Assembly: GCA_963817035.1 (NCBI GenBank)
Contig: CAWFMM010000003.1
Location: 1 to 64,000 of the forward strand
Source: AC-49 sp963817035
Lineage (GTDB): Bacteria; Actinomycetota; Thermoleophilia; Solirubrobacterales; Solirubrobacteraceae
DNA: 64,000 nt
Direction: 5' to 3'
Both the position numbers and the translations under genes were made by a program. Positions 34,105-42,586 of the stretch are shown here, one piece after another. The stretch's first letter is position 1. Each line of letters opens with the position of its first letter. Under the pieces are notes generated by a model. It had not been told where the DNA came from and searched no databases. It was given only the letters and a program-made list of their open reading frames with translations.

Positions 34105-35466
34105 TCAGGGGTCCTGCTTCCTGGCAGCGTACCCGTCGACGTTGCGCTGGCGCGCCCGAGCCACCCCGAGAGCGCCGTCGGGGATGTCGTGGGTGATGAC
34201 CGAACCGGCCGCGGTGTAGGCGTCGTTGCCGACCGTCACGGGCGCGACGAACGACACGTCGACGCTCGACTTGACCCGGTCACCGATCGTCGTGCGGCTC
34301 TTCTGCTTGGTCTTGCCGTTGTAGTTCGCGGTGATCGTGGCGGCGCCGAGATTCGTGTCCTCGCCGACGTCGGCGTCGCCGATGTAGGAGAGGTGAGGGA
34401 CCTTGGAACCGGCGCCGATGTCGGAGTTCTTGACCTCGACGAAGGTGCCGACCTTCGAGCGCTCTCTCAACACCGTTCCGGGACGCAGATAGGCGAACGG
34501 GCCGACGGACACACTGTCGCCGATCTGGGCCTGGTCGGCCCACGTGACGCGAACGGTGGCGTTCGCGCCGACGGTCGTGTCGATCAACGTGGTGTCAGGA
34601 CCAACAGTGGAATTCGGGCCGACGCTCGTGGCGCCCTTGAGCGAGGTGCGCGGCTCGACGGTCACGTCCTGGGCGAGCTGCACCCCGACATCGACAGTCG
34701 CGCTCGACGGATCCGTGAACGTGACGCCATCGAGCATGTGGCGCTCGAGGATCTCGCGCTGGGCGATCGCGCGGACGTGCGAGAGGGCGATGCGGTCGTT
34801 CACGCCAAGGACGAGGCGCGGGTCGTCGACGGTATGGGCCGCGGTCCGGCCGTCGATCAGCTCGAGGACCTGCGGCAGGTAGAGCTCGCTCTGGGCGTTG
34901 TCGGTGGTCAGCTTGGCCAGCGCCTCGATCAGCGCCGGACCGTCGAAGCAGAAGATGCCGGTGTTGACCTCGTGGATCGCGAGCTCCGCTTCGCCGGCAT
35001 CCCCGGGATTCTTCGTCTCGACCACCCGCGCAACCGAGCCGTCGGCGTCGCGAACGACACGGCCGTAGCCGGTCGGGTCGTCGAGGACCGTGGTGACCAT
35101 CGTCGCGCCGCCGCGGTGGCCGCCGACGAGGTCGCGGATCGCGTCGGCGCTCACCAGCGGGACGTCACCGGCGAGGACGACGACGGGATCCGCGTCGCCG
35201 TTGAGCAGCGAGGCGGCGGCGCGCACCGCGCCGCCGGTCCCGTCGGGCTGGGGCTGGACGACGATCTCGACGCCGTCGGGCAGGATCGCTTCTGTCGGCC
35301 GTTGCGGCGAGTCGACGACGATCACCCTGGCGGCCCCCGCCTGCTGAGCGGCCAGGATCGGCCATAGGACCATCGGCCGCCCACAGAGGTCGTGTAGCAC
35401 CTTGGGGACCGAGGACTTCATGCGGGTCCCCTGGCCGGCGGCGAGGATGACGGCGGTGAAGGACAT
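34105..35466 (-). CDS. glmU: bifunctional GlmU: GlcN-1-P acetyltransferase / GlcNAc-1-P uridyltransferase
   Basis: A 453-residue enzyme of UDP-GlcNAc synthesis for peptidoglycan. The pyrophosphorylase domain starts with VILAAGQGTRMKSSVPKVLHDLCGRPM and contains NTGIFCFDG and GVNDRIALSHV; the C-terminal left-handed beta helix (hexapeptide repeats such as GPNSTVGPDT, GAGSKVPHLSYIGDADVGEDTNLGAATITANYNGKTK) is the acetyltransferase. A Met three residues upstream (35475) is an alternative start. The gene precedes prs as in other Gram-positives. Confidence 0.96.
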   Translation of the reverse strand: MSFTAVILAAGQGTRMKSSVPKVLHDLCGRPMVLWPILAAQQAGAARVIVVDSPQRPTEAILPDGVEIVVQPQPDGTGGAVRAAASLLNGDADPVVVLAGDVPLVSADAIRDLVGGHRGGATMVTTVLDDPTGYGRVVRDADGSVARVVETKNPGDAGEAELAIHEVNTGIFCFDGPALIEALAKLTTDNAQSELYLPQVLELIDGRTAAHTVDDPRLVLGVNDRIALSHVRAIAQREILERHMLDGVTFTDPSSATVDVGVQLAQDVTVEPRTSLKGATSVGPNSTVGPDTTLIDTTVGANATVRVTWADQAQIGDSVSVGPFAYLRPGTVLRERSKVGTFVEVKNSDIGAGSKVPHLSYIGDADVGEDTNLGAATITANYNGKTKQKSRTTIGDRVKSSVDVSFVAPVTVGNDAYTAAGSVITHDIPDGALGVARARQRNVDGYAARKQDP

Positions 35467-35475
35467 GGGTGGCAT

Positions 35476-35841
35476 GGTACGGCCGCTCGACGCGGCCGAC
35501 CTTGCGGCTTTGCAGTCGATCGCGGCGGCGGATACACCGATCGCGTTCTCACTGACCTCGGTCGGGCGCTTCGACCACGCGCTCTATCTGGTCCCCGAGC
35601 CGGCCGGGCCGTTCGTTGCTCTGACCGACGCCATCTGGTCGCGATGGCCCGCGCACCCGCCGTACGGCGGCGCGTTCGCGAGATCGTGCCGCACCTGACG
35701 GTGGCGGTGGGCGAGTTCGACGAGACCGTGGTCCGCGCGGCGCTCGAACCACGGCTTCCGATCGAGTGCCGCGCGCGTGAATTACGGCTGGTCGCGCAGC
35801 GCGCCGACGGGATGTGGGTTCCGCGTGAGCGCTTTCGGTAG
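35476..35841 (+). pseudogene. truncated and frameshifted 2'-5' RNA ligase superfamily gene
   Basis: One frame encodes DTPIAFSLTSVGRFDHALYLVPEPAGPFVALTDAIWSRWP and HPPYGGAFA; a single missing base at about 35682 moves the rest to another frame, EIVPHLTVAVGEFDETVVRAALEP to MWVPRERFR. The joined product equals the C-terminal two thirds of actinobacterial 2'-5' RNA ligase/CPDase proteins with the second HxT motif (HLTV). The first HxT motif and N-terminal region are absent because the sequence begins at the glmU start. It is not functional. Confidence 0.78.
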
Positions 35842-35867
35842 GGCGAAGGCGTCAGTATCAGGTTGAT

Positions 35868-35938
35868 TGGGACGTGGGGTAATGGCAGCCCGTTCGACTT
35901 TGGCTCGAAAAACCCCGGTTCGACCCCGGGCGTCCCAG
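35868..35938 (+). tRNA. tRNA-Gln (TTG)
   Basis: A cloverleaf with acceptor TGGGACG/CGTCCCA and discriminator G, as expected for glutamine. The anticodon stem TTCGA/TCGAA closes the loop CTTTGGC with anticodon TTG. The T-arm is CCCGG/CCGGG with loop TTCGACC. Flanked by the broken RNA-ligase gene and the HNH stub. Confidence 0.95.
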
Positions 35939-35985
35939 TAGCTCGGCCTTGTCTTCTCGATCGCCATTGCCATCCGCGCGGAGTG

Positions 35986-35999
35986 CGAACATATGTTCG
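35986..35999. promoter_or_regulatory. perfect LexA-type SOS box
   Basis: CGAACATATGTTCG is a perfect 14-bp palindrome that fits the Gram-positive/actinobacterial LexA consensus CGAAC-N4-GTTCG. The start codon of the HNH stub (ATG at 35993) lies inside it, so LexA bound here would block that gene directly. No leftward gene is available as a target. Confidence 0.75.
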
Positions 36000-36154
36000 T
36001 GCCGCCGCGCTATTCAGAGACCGAAGCCCGCGATGGGGTGGCAGCATCGAAGAGCTACTCCGAGACGCTCCGCGTTCTCGGTCGGTGCCACACCGGGGGT
36101 TCCCCAAAGACGCTGAAGAAATGGATCGAGGTATGGCAGATCTCGACGGAGCAG
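35993..36154 (+). pseudogene. truncated HNH-endonuclease-type gene, N-terminal domain only
   Basis: The frame encodes PPRYSETEARDGVAASKSYSETLRVLG, then CHTGGSPKTLKKWIEVWQISTEQ. This is the N-terminal helical DNA-binding module of the small HNH proteins common in actinobacteria, which normally continue into CxxC...HNH. Here similarity stops after about 54 residues, and the frame runs antisense into the next gene; no HNH residues follow. Coordinates mark the recognisable part. Its start is inside an SOS box and tRNA-Gln lies just upstream. A short product with only the HTH part cannot be excluded. Confidence 0.65.
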
Positions 36155-36187
36155 TGCCGCGGCCTCAGGAGCGCGAGGCGGCGTGAG

Positions 36188-36985
36188 TCAGTCGAAGCGG
36201 AAGTGACTGCCGATCGAGGGCGGCGGGCCCGCGGCGGCGATCCGGGGGATCGCGGCGGCGAGGGTGGCGGCGAAAGTCGCCGAGCTGGCGCCGACGAGGC
36301 GGACGAGCTCGGCGACGGGCGTGGGGGCGTCGGGCCTGATCGCGTTGGCGTAGTCGGTGGCGTAGCCGAGCAGCGCGTAGGGGATCTCCGCTTCGCCGGC
36401 GAGCACGGTCTCCGGGCCGGCGGTCTGCGAGACGCAGGTCACGCCGGCCGCGCGGAGCTGGGCGACCTCGCTGCGCGTGTTGAAGCGCGGGCCGTCGACG
36501 TGGCCGTAACAGCCGCCGTCGCGGACCGCATGGCCGATCTCGGCGGCCGCGCCGAGCAGCGCCACGCGCAGCGGATCGCTGAACGGCGCCTCGAACACCC
36601 AGTGCCCGCGCCCTCTCTCCCCCGGCTCGTCGAACAGCGTGCACAGCGATCCGTCGCCGAGCCGGTTGGCGAGGAAGTGCAGGTCGTCGAAGACGACCAG
36701 CGACCCGAGCCCCATGTCGGGATCGAGCGTTCCGCAGACCGTCACGCCGAGGATCGCGTCGGCCCCCAACTCGCGCAACGCGGCGATGTTCGCGCGGTGG
36801 TTGACAGCGCTGCTGAGCCGTGCATGGCCGGCGCCGTGACGGCTGATGTGCAGCACGTCGGCGCCGCCGAACGCTCCGCTCGACACCTGCGCGGCGCCGA
36901 AGCGCGTCTCGACGTCGACCGCGGGCTCGCCGTCCAGGCCCGCGAGGGCGTATGTCCCCGAGCCGGTGATGATCCCGATGCGCAT
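36188..36985 (-). CDS. MTAP/purine nucleoside phosphorylase family protein
   Basis: A 265-residue phosphorylase of the MtnP/PNP family that splits methylthioadenosine or purine nucleosides with phosphate. Motifs: GIITGSGTYAL, HISRHGAGHARLSSAVNHRANIAALRELGADAI, VCGTLDPDMGLGSLVV, the substrate segment DGPRFNTRSEVAQLRAAGVTCVSQTAGPE, and YATDYANAI. Actinobacterial members at this length act mainly on 5'-methylthioadenosine; specificity against adenosine or guanosine is not settled by sequence. It is the last gene of the accessory cluster between ispE and glmU, followed by the HNH stub. Confidence 0.87.
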   Translation of the reverse strand: MRIGIITGSGTYALAGLDGEPAVDVETRFGAAQVSSGAFGGADVLHISRHGAGHARLSSAVNHRANIAALRELGADAILGVTVCGTLDPDMGLGSLVVFDDLHFLANRLGDGSLCTLFDEPGERGRGHWVFEAPFSDPLRVALLGAAAEIGHAVRDGGCYGHVDGPRFNTRSEVAQLRAAGVTCVSQTAGPETVLAGEAEIPYALLGYATDYANAIRPDAPTPVAELVRLVGASSATFAATLAAAIPRIAAAGPPPSIGSHFRFD

Positions 36986-37019
36986 TGCGCCGGGATCGTA
37001 GAGCGCGGGCGACGGCCGG

Positions 37020-38513
37020 TCAGCCCGCGGGGGCGGGGTCCGGCGCGACGGCGTCGGACGGCGGGGCCGATGTCGGGACCGGATCGGGCGTCGGCTGCGT
37101 GGCGGGCGGGGTCGGATCGGCCGCCGGCGTGGGCGGCGCCTGGTCGGGTGCGGGAGCCGGGGTCGGGTCGGGAGCCGGGGTCGGGTCGGGAGCCGGCGTC
37201 GGGTCGGGAGCCGGCGTCGGGTCGGGAGCCGGCGTCGGGTCGGGAGCCGGCGTCGGGTCGGCAGCCGGCGTCGGGTCGGCAGCCGGCGTCGGGTCGGCAG
37301 CCGGCGTCGGGTCAGGCACCTTCACGTAGGCGACCGGGTCGGGGTCAGGCGCCGGGGTCGGATCGACGATCGTCGCCGGGTCGGGCGTCGGCGTCGCATC
37401 CACCGGGGAGGGGTTGGCGATCGGCGTCACATCAACGGGCGCGGGATCGACCGGAGCCGGATCGACCGGAGCCGGATCGACCGGGGCCGGATCGACCGGG
37501 GCCGGATCGATCGGCGTCGGGTCGATCGGAGCGGGATCGATCGGCGTCGGGTCGATCGGCAGCGGATCGATCGGCGTGACGTCGATCGGCGGCGTCACGA
37601 TCGGCGGCGCGTCGTTGTGGCTGGGATCGGTGCCAGCGGCGAGCTCGTGGGTGTTGCTCGCCCCATCGCCGTCGCTGTCCTCGTCACCGTCGGCGATGCC
37701 GTTGCCGTCGCTGTCAGCCTTGGTCGGGTCGAGCCCGAGCTTGAGCTCGACGGCATTCGGGATCCCGTCGCCGTCGCTGTCGAGCGCGCCATCGGCGACC
37801 TTGGGCGTCGTGTCCTTGGCCCCCGGGTTGAGGTTCAACGTCTGCTCGGTCTTGTTGGACAGTCCGTCGCCGTCGGTGTCGTCGGAGCCGTCGTCGACGC
37901 CGTCGTGGTTGGTGTCGGCGGCGTGTGGGTTGTCGTTGACGCGGTACTCGGTGCCGTTGGTCAGCCCGTCGTTGTCGGGATCGCCGCCGGCGTCGGAGAC
38001 CAGCGGGTTGAGGCCGTGCGCGATCTCCCAGGAGTCGGGCATGCCATCGCCGTCACTGTCGGCGCTGTTGGGGTTCGTGCCGGCGGCCTTCTCGTCGGCG
38101 TTGCTCAAGCCATCGCCGTCGGAGTCCAGCGACGGGTCGTCGGACGTCGCCGGCGTCGGGATCGTCGAGTTGGAATGATCGACCTGCGGTGCGCGTGGGA
38201 CGGTCACGGCACCCGGCGTGAAGTTGACGAGCTCGGTGGTGGAGGTCCGCGGCGCCGCGGCGCCGGGCAGCGTCACGAGCGGACCGGTCGCGCGGACGTC
38301 GGCGCGGACCTCGGCCAGCCGCTCTGGGCTCAGGGCACCCGGCAGGACGACGGCGTGCCCGTCGCCCGAGGACGATCCGCCGGGCCATACGCCGATGCCA
38401 AAGACCGACTGATTCAGGCCCGCCAGGCCGCTCGCGATGAGCATGAACGCGACGACAAATGCAGCTCCTGCGGCGAGTAGCCCACGGCGATCCCGGTAGT
38501 CACGTACGTCCAC
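37020..38513 (-). CDS. membrane-anchored surface protein with thrombospondin type 3 repeats and Pro-rich tail
   Basis: A 497-residue protein. A signal/anchor helix (about residues 12-32) precedes a region of calcium-binding DxDxDG repeats (SLDSDGDGLSNADEKAAGTNP, SADSDGDGMPDSWE, NHDGVDDGSD, SDGDGIPNAVE, SDGNGIADGDEDSDGDGASN), six or more in tandem between about 125 and 295. The last 200 residues are Pro/Asp/Ala repeats (DPTPIDPAPID, PAPDPT) that probably span the cell wall. The GTG at 38513 is preceded by AGAGGG; the exact start is uncertain. It resembles calcium-dependent adhesins. Confidence 0.82.
   Translation of the reverse strand: MDVRDYRDRRGLLAAGAAFVVAFMLIASGLAGLNQSVFGIGVWPGGSSSGDGHAVVLPGALSPERLAEVRADVRATGPLVTLPGAAAPRTSTTELVNFTPGAVTVPRAPQVDHSNSTIPTPATSDDPSLDSDGDGLSNADEKAAGTNPNSADSDGDGMPDSWEIAHGLNPLVSDAGGDPDNDGLTNGTEYRVNDNPHAADTNHDGVDDGSDDTDGDGLSNKTEQTLNLNPGAKDTTPKVADGALDSDGDGIPNAVELKLGLDPTKADSDGNGIADGDEDSDGDGASNTHELAAGTDPSHNDAPPIVTPPIDVTPIDPLPIDPTPIDPAPIDPTPIDPAPVDPAPVDPAPVDPAPVDPAPVDVTPIANPSPVDATPTPDPATIVDPTPAPDPDPVAYVKVPDPTPAADPTPAADPTPAADPTPAPDPTPAPDPTPAPDPTPAPDPTPAPDPTPAPAPDQAPPTPAADPTPPATQPTPDPVPTSAPPSDAVAPDPAPAG
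37153..37314 (+). repeat. 18-bp tandem repeat, 9 copies
   Basis: Nine exact-length copies of an 18-base unit (GGAGCCGGSGTCGGGTCG and variants) encode the PAPDPT/PAADPT tract of the surface protein. Period and low divergence suggest recent slippage; copy number should vary between strains without changing the frame. Confidence 0.92.
37444..37578 (+). repeat. 15-bp tandem repeat, 9 copies
   Basis: Nine tandem copies of a 15-base unit (GGATCGACCGGAGCC and variants) encode DPAPV/DPTPI/DPAPI repeats in the same surface protein, a second, independent repeat tract. Confidence 0.88.
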
Positions 38514-38593
38514 ACCCTCTGCATCGGCATTTTTGGCTCCAGCATGAGCCCAAATCCCCCAGATCACGCTTTGTCTAGAGGCGCATCGCGATC

Positions 38594-38609
38594 CCGGCAG
38601 AAATGCCGG
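38594..38609 (-). other. short hairpin between pucR-type gene and the surface-protein gene
   Basis: CCGGCA and TGCCGG form a perfect 6-bp stem with a 4-base loop, in the 133-base gap between two same-strand genes. It could end the upstream transcript or fold in the leader of the surface-protein gene. No known riboswitch is recognised. Confidence 0.3.
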
Positions 38610-38646
38610 TTCTCGGTGCAAAGGAAGCGCCCGGCGGACTGCAGGT

Positions 38647-39876
38647 TCAGCGGCGTGGAACGCGGCCCGCTTCGGCGCCCGCTTCGCCCGCCGGACCCTG
38701 CCGAGCGACGATTCCCAGCACCCGCATCGCCTTGAGCCCGAGGCTCAGCTTCTCGCGCCCGTCGCTCGACCCGACGTCGAGCCCTGACAGCTCGCGGACG
38801 CGCTCGAGGCGATAGCGGATCGTGTGACGGTGGGTGAACAGACGCTGCGCGGTACCGGCGACGTTGCCGTCGTTGTCGAGGAACGCATCGAGCGTCGCGA
38901 CGAGGTCGGTCTCGTACTGCTCGTCGTAGGCGACCAGCGGCTCGACCGTCTCGGCGTAGAAGCGCTGCAATTCGGCCGGGTTCTCGCTCATTGCCGACAG
39001 CAGCAGACGATAGGCGCCGGTGTCGTCGAACGACAGCAGCGGACGCTCGGGGTCGCCCTCGGCGACGTTGCAGGCCAGCAGCGCCTCGGCGCCGGCGCGG
39101 GCCAGCTCGCCCGCGTCGGCGACGCGGCTCACGCCGACCGCGAACGTGTGGCCCGGAAGCGCCGCGCCGAGCTCCTGGAGGATCGCTTCGGTCGTCCGGC
39201 GCGCCAGCGCCTCGTCGCCCCCGGGGAGGAGGACCACGACCTCGCCGCCGGTCGCATCGGCGTGGTCGGCCGCGGCGGCCAGGGCCAGCGGCGACGCGCC
39301 CCGCGCTCCGCGCAGGGCGATGCCGAGCACACGCTCGCGCCAGCCGTCATCGACCGGCACCAACGCGTGGGCACGCAGCGCAACCATGCTCGCTCCGGCA
39401 GCCAGGTCGAGCCCGAGCTCCTCGGCGCGCGCCAGCACGTCGTCGCGCTGGGCGAGCTCACCGCGCGACACCGTGCGCAGGAACGCCGCGGCGGCCTCAC
39501 CCGACGCCCGCTCCGGGGCGCGCACGCGCTCGACCTCCGACGCGACGAGCGTCGTGACGAGGCGCAGCAACGCCGCGTCGGGCGTGATGGCGTCGGAGCG
39601 CGAGCGCATCCGCAACGTCCCGACCGGCTCGTCGGCCACGCGCAACTCGACCGTCTCGACGCCCGCACCCTCGCGCGACAACGACGCCTCATCGGCCGGA
39701 GACTGCGCGGCCACGGCGAGGGTCGCGCCGCTGCGGTCGGTCAGGATCAGGCTCGCGTCGAGGGCCCGCGCGGCGGCCCGCACGACCTCGGGCAGCCCGG
39801 CGCCCGACTCCACCGCATCGGTGATCGCCCCGAGCGCGTAGAGGTCGAACCCAGCCGGAATGGGCGCCTCGGTCAT
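38647..39876 (-). CDS. PucR/CdaR-family transcriptional regulator
   Basis: A 409-residue protein. The N-terminal third resembles a GAF-like sensor (LYALGAITDAVESGAGLPEVVRAAARALDASLILTDRSG). The middle part matches the degenerate GGDEF-like central domain of CdaR/PucR proteins (FAVGVSRVADAGELARAGAEALLAC). The C-terminus is the PucR HTH: LVATLDAFLDNDGNVAGTAQRLFTHRHTIRYRLERV with LSLGLKAMRVLG. Such proteins activate catabolic genes. Targets are unknown; the phosphorylase gene at 36188 is a possible one, based only on distance. Confidence 0.87.
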   Translation of the reverse strand: MTEAPIPAGFDLYALGAITDAVESGAGLPEVVRAAARALDASLILTDRSGATLAVAAQSPADEASLSREGAGVETVELRVADEPVGTLRMRSRSDAITPDAALLRLVTTLVASEVERVRAPERASGEAAAAFLRTVSRGELAQRDDVLARAEELGLDLAAGASMVALRAHALVPVDDGWRERVLGIALRGARGASPLALAAAADHADATGGEVVVLLPGGDEALARRTTEAILQELGAALPGHTFAVGVSRVADAGELARAGAEALLACNVAEGDPERPLLSFDDTGAYRLLLSAMSENPAELQRFYAETVEPLVAYDEQYETDLVATLDAFLDNDGNVAGTAQRLFTHRHTIRYRLERVRELSGLDVGSSDGREKLSLGLKAMRVLGIVARQGPAGEAGAEAGRVPRR

Positions 39877-39918
39877 GCGCCAAGTCTACGACGTGCCCTG
39901 CGCGCGCCCGGGCGGCAG

Positions 39919-40143
39919 CTACCAGCCGAAGTCCTGCCACAGCCAGAGCACGCCGGCGGCTCCGACGAGACCCAGACCGAGGCAGGCGGCAAGGATGTAG
40001 AGCGAGAGGAACGTCGCCGCGGCGCGCTCCCAGATCCGCGAGTACGACTTCCAGGCGGGCACCACGAGCAGCCCGATGTAGGCCGCGAGCGCCGCGATAC
40101 CGGACGCGGCACTGATGACGTAGATCTTGTCGGTGTTGCTCAT
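39919..40143 (-). CDS. small two-helix membrane protein
   Basis: A 74-residue protein beginning MSNTDKIYVISAASG with two membrane helices (about 9-27 and 42-68) and a charged loop (AWKSYSRIWERAAATF). No named family is recognised, although the loop is conserved-looking. It lies 43 bases before the pucR-type gene and 50 bases after ispE on the same strand. Confidence 0.65.
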   Translation of the reverse strand: MSNTDKIYVISAASGIAALAAYIGLLVVPAWKSYSRIWERAAATFLSLYILAACLGLGLVGAAGVLWLWQDFGW

Positions 40144-40192
40144 CGCGCGGCCGAATTGTGGCGCAGGTGGACGACGGTCTGCGCCGCGATGG

Positions 40193-41014
40193 TCATCGCG
40201 CCACGGTCTGACATGCCTCGGCGCCGAGCTGGGCGGCCGCTTCGGCAAGGGATCGCTCATCGCGGAAGAGCCCGAGCACGGTCGGGCCGCTGCCGCTGAC
40301 CAGCGCGTGATCGGCACCGGCAGCGCGTACCTGCTCGAGCGCCTCGGCGATCGGCGGGCAGAGGTCGATCGCGGCATCCTGGAGGTCGTTGATCGCGAGG
40401 CCGTCGGTCAGCGACGGCAGCCCCGCTCGCACGTGCTCCAGACACGCCGCGAGGTCCGCCCGGTCACGGACCAGGCCGAGCTCGCGGGCCCGCGCGAACA
40501 CATCGCCGGTGCTCAGTTGGTGCGCCAGGGGCAGGACGAGGACGCCGTACGGCGCGATCGCCGGCAACGGCTCGAGCCGCTCGCCCGCGCCCGTTCCGAG
40601 ATAGCGCCCGGGACGCACCTGAGCGGGCACGTCGGCGCCGAGCAGCGTGGCGATCCGCCGCAGCTCGTCGTCACCGCCGAGGCCGGAGTGGCGGGCGAGC
40701 AGGCGCAGCGTGGCGCCCGCGTCGGCTGAGCCGCCGGCCAACCCGGCGGCGACCGGGATCGACTTGGTGATGGTCACACGAACGGGCGGGCCGTCCCAAC
40801 CGGTGTGGGCGCGAAACGCCTCGATCGCCTCGACAGCGAGGTTCGGCCCCTCAACTCCCGGACAGACGACCTCGTCGATACCCGACCGCTCGAGCTCGAC
40901 GACATCCTCCAACGACACAGCCTGGAAGACGGTCACGAGCTCGTGGCGACCGTCATCGCGCCGGGGCCCGACAAACAGGCAGACGTTGATCTTGGCCGGG
41001 GCGTGCTCGATCAC
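40193..41014 (-). CDS. ispE: 4-diphosphocytidyl-2-C-methyl-D-erythritol kinase
   Basis: A 273-residue GHMP kinase of the MEP isoprenoid pathway. The N-terminal APAKINVCLFVG, the ATP loop IPVAAGLAGGSADAGATL and the C-terminal VSGSGPTVLGLF are intact. The start overlaps the rsmA stop by four bases (ATGA). The order metG-tatD-rsmA-ispE is the classical Gram-positive arrangement. Confidence 0.96.
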   Translation of the reverse strand: MIEHAPAKINVCLFVGPRRDDGRHELVTVFQAVSLEDVVELERSGIDEVVCPGVEGPNLAVEAIEAFRAHTGWDGPPVRVTITKSIPVAAGLAGGSADAGATLRLLARHSGLGGDDELRRIATLLGADVPAQVRPGRYLGTGAGERLEPLPAIAPYGVLVLPLAHQLSTGDVFARARELGLVRDRADLAACLEHVRAGLPSLTDGLAINDLQDAAIDLCPPIAEALEQVRAAGADHALVSGSGPTVLGLFRDERSLAEAAAQLGAEACQTVAR

Positions 41015-41844
41015 AATTGCAGCGCCTTGGCGAGGGCGGCGAAGTCCGCCGGCGAGAGCCGCTCGGCGCGCGCGTCAGCGGGATGGCCGAGGGCGACCAG
41101 CGCCTCCCGCGTCCGCTCGCGGATTCCGTCGGGCGCGCCGGCGGCCAGCGCAAGCGAGCCGGCGAGCGCCTTGCGGCGGTGCGCGAACGCCTGGCGCACG
41201 ATCGCACGGACCGCGGGTGGCGGTGCCGGGCTGTGGCGCTGCAGCACGACGAGCACCGAGTCGACGTTCGGGACAGGATGAAAGACGCTGCGTGAGACGG
41301 CCCGCGCCACGCGGACGTCACAGGCGAGCTGGGCGAGGACCGACGGCACCCCGTAGGCCGACGCTCCAGGCCCGGCGGCGAAGCGCTCCCCGACCTCGCG
41401 CTGGACCATCGCGACCCAGGTCGTCACCGCGTCGAGCTCCTCGATCGTGCGCAGAATCGCGGTCGCGGCGATCCCGTAGGGAAGGTTCGCGACGACCTTG
41501 GTCACGGCCGGTGAGAGCGCCGGTAGGTCGAGGTCCATCGCGTCGGCGACGTGCAGCGTGACGTTGGCAAACGGGTCGAGCGCCTCGCGCAGCGGCGCCT
41601 CCAGGGCCCGGTCGACCTCGACGACGTGCAGATGCCCGCAGCGCGGCGCGAGGTACTCGGACAGCACGCCGAGCCCGCCGCCGATCTCGAGCACGACGTC
41701 AGCGGGCGCCAGCGCCGCCTCGCGGTCGATCACGCCGAGGATGTTCGAGTCGATGAGGAAGTTCTGGCCGAGGTCGCGCTTGGGCCGCACGTCGTAGTCG
41801 CGCAGACGGCGCAGGCTCGGCTGGCGCACGTCGGGGTCGTTCAC
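41011..41844 (-). CDS. rsmA: 16S rRNA dimethyladenosine transferase RsmA/KsgA
   Basis: A 277-residue SAM-dependent enzyme that dimethylates two adjacent adenosines in the 3' hairpin of 16S rRNA. PKRDLGQNFLIDSNIL, the SAM loop VLEIGGGLGVLSEYLA, and the catalytic VVANLPYGIAATAI (NLPY) are present. The GTG start at 41844 overlaps the tatD stop (GTGA) and was chosen for that reason; the ORF extends further but is out of homology. Confidence 0.96.
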   Translation of the reverse strand: MNDPDVRQPSLRRLRDYDVRPKRDLGQNFLIDSNILGVIDREAALAPADVVLEIGGGLGVLSEYLAPRCGHLHVVEVDRALEAPLREALDPFANVTLHVADAMDLDLPALSPAVTKVVANLPYGIAATAILRTIEELDAVTTWVAMVQREVGERFAAGPGASAYGVPSVLAQLACDVRVARAVSRSVFHPVPNVDSVLVVLQRHSPAPPPAVRAIVRQAFAHRRKALAGSLALAAGAPDGIRERTREALVALGHPADARAERLSPADFAALAKALQL

Positions 41845-42586
41845 CACGAAAACAGCGTCGCGGCGTTGCGCGTGACCAGGGCGTCGAGCTCCTCGTAGGC
41901 GATGCCCCGCTGCTGCGCGACGAAGCGCGCGGTGTGGGTGACGCGGTCGGGCCGGTTGCGTTGCTTGCGCACGGTCTGCGGCGACAGGTAGGGCGCGTCG
42001 GTCTCGACGAGCAGCCGCTCGGCGGGCGCGGCGGCAGCGGCGGCGGCGAGATCGGTGGCGGCCGGGTACGTGACGTTGCCGGCGAACGACGTCCACCAGC
42101 CGCGCGCCGCGCAGTCGTCGAGGCGGTCGGGCATCGAGAAGCAGTGCAGCACGATCTCGAGCCCATCGGCGTGGGCGTCGAGGATCGCGATCGTCGCGTC
42201 ATCAGCGGCCCGCGTGTGGATGATCAGCGGCTTGCTCAGCTCCTGCGCGAGCTCGATCTGAAAGCGAAACGCACGTTCTTGGTCGGCGCGCGGCGCGCGG
42301 TCGCGGTAGAAGTCCAGGCCCGTCTCGCCGATCGCGACGCAGCGCTCGTGTCGGGCGAGCTGGGCCACGTCGTCGAGGTCTGAGTCGGTGACGTCGGCGG
42401 TCGCGTTGGGATGGCGCCCGATCGCCGCGAAGACCTCGGGAAACGTCTCGGCGGCGGCGAGCGCCGAGCGCCCGCTCTCGCGATCCATGCCGACGGTGAG
42501 GATCCGGGTCAGGCCCGCGTCGCGCGCCGCCGCAACGAGCTCCTCGTTCGGCGGCTCGCACGAGTCGAGATGGGTGTGCGAGTCGA

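Noticed and set aside
37153..37578. Possible CRISPR array (regular repeats)
   Set aside because: Repeats of 18 and 15 bp are contiguous without spacers and lie in frame inside a coding region; no cas genes are present.
36155..37579. Extension of the HNH-stub frame to 528 codons
   Set aside because: After residue 54 it runs antisense through the MTAP-like and surface-protein genes; the long repeat-rich tail is the shadow of their Pro-rich tract.
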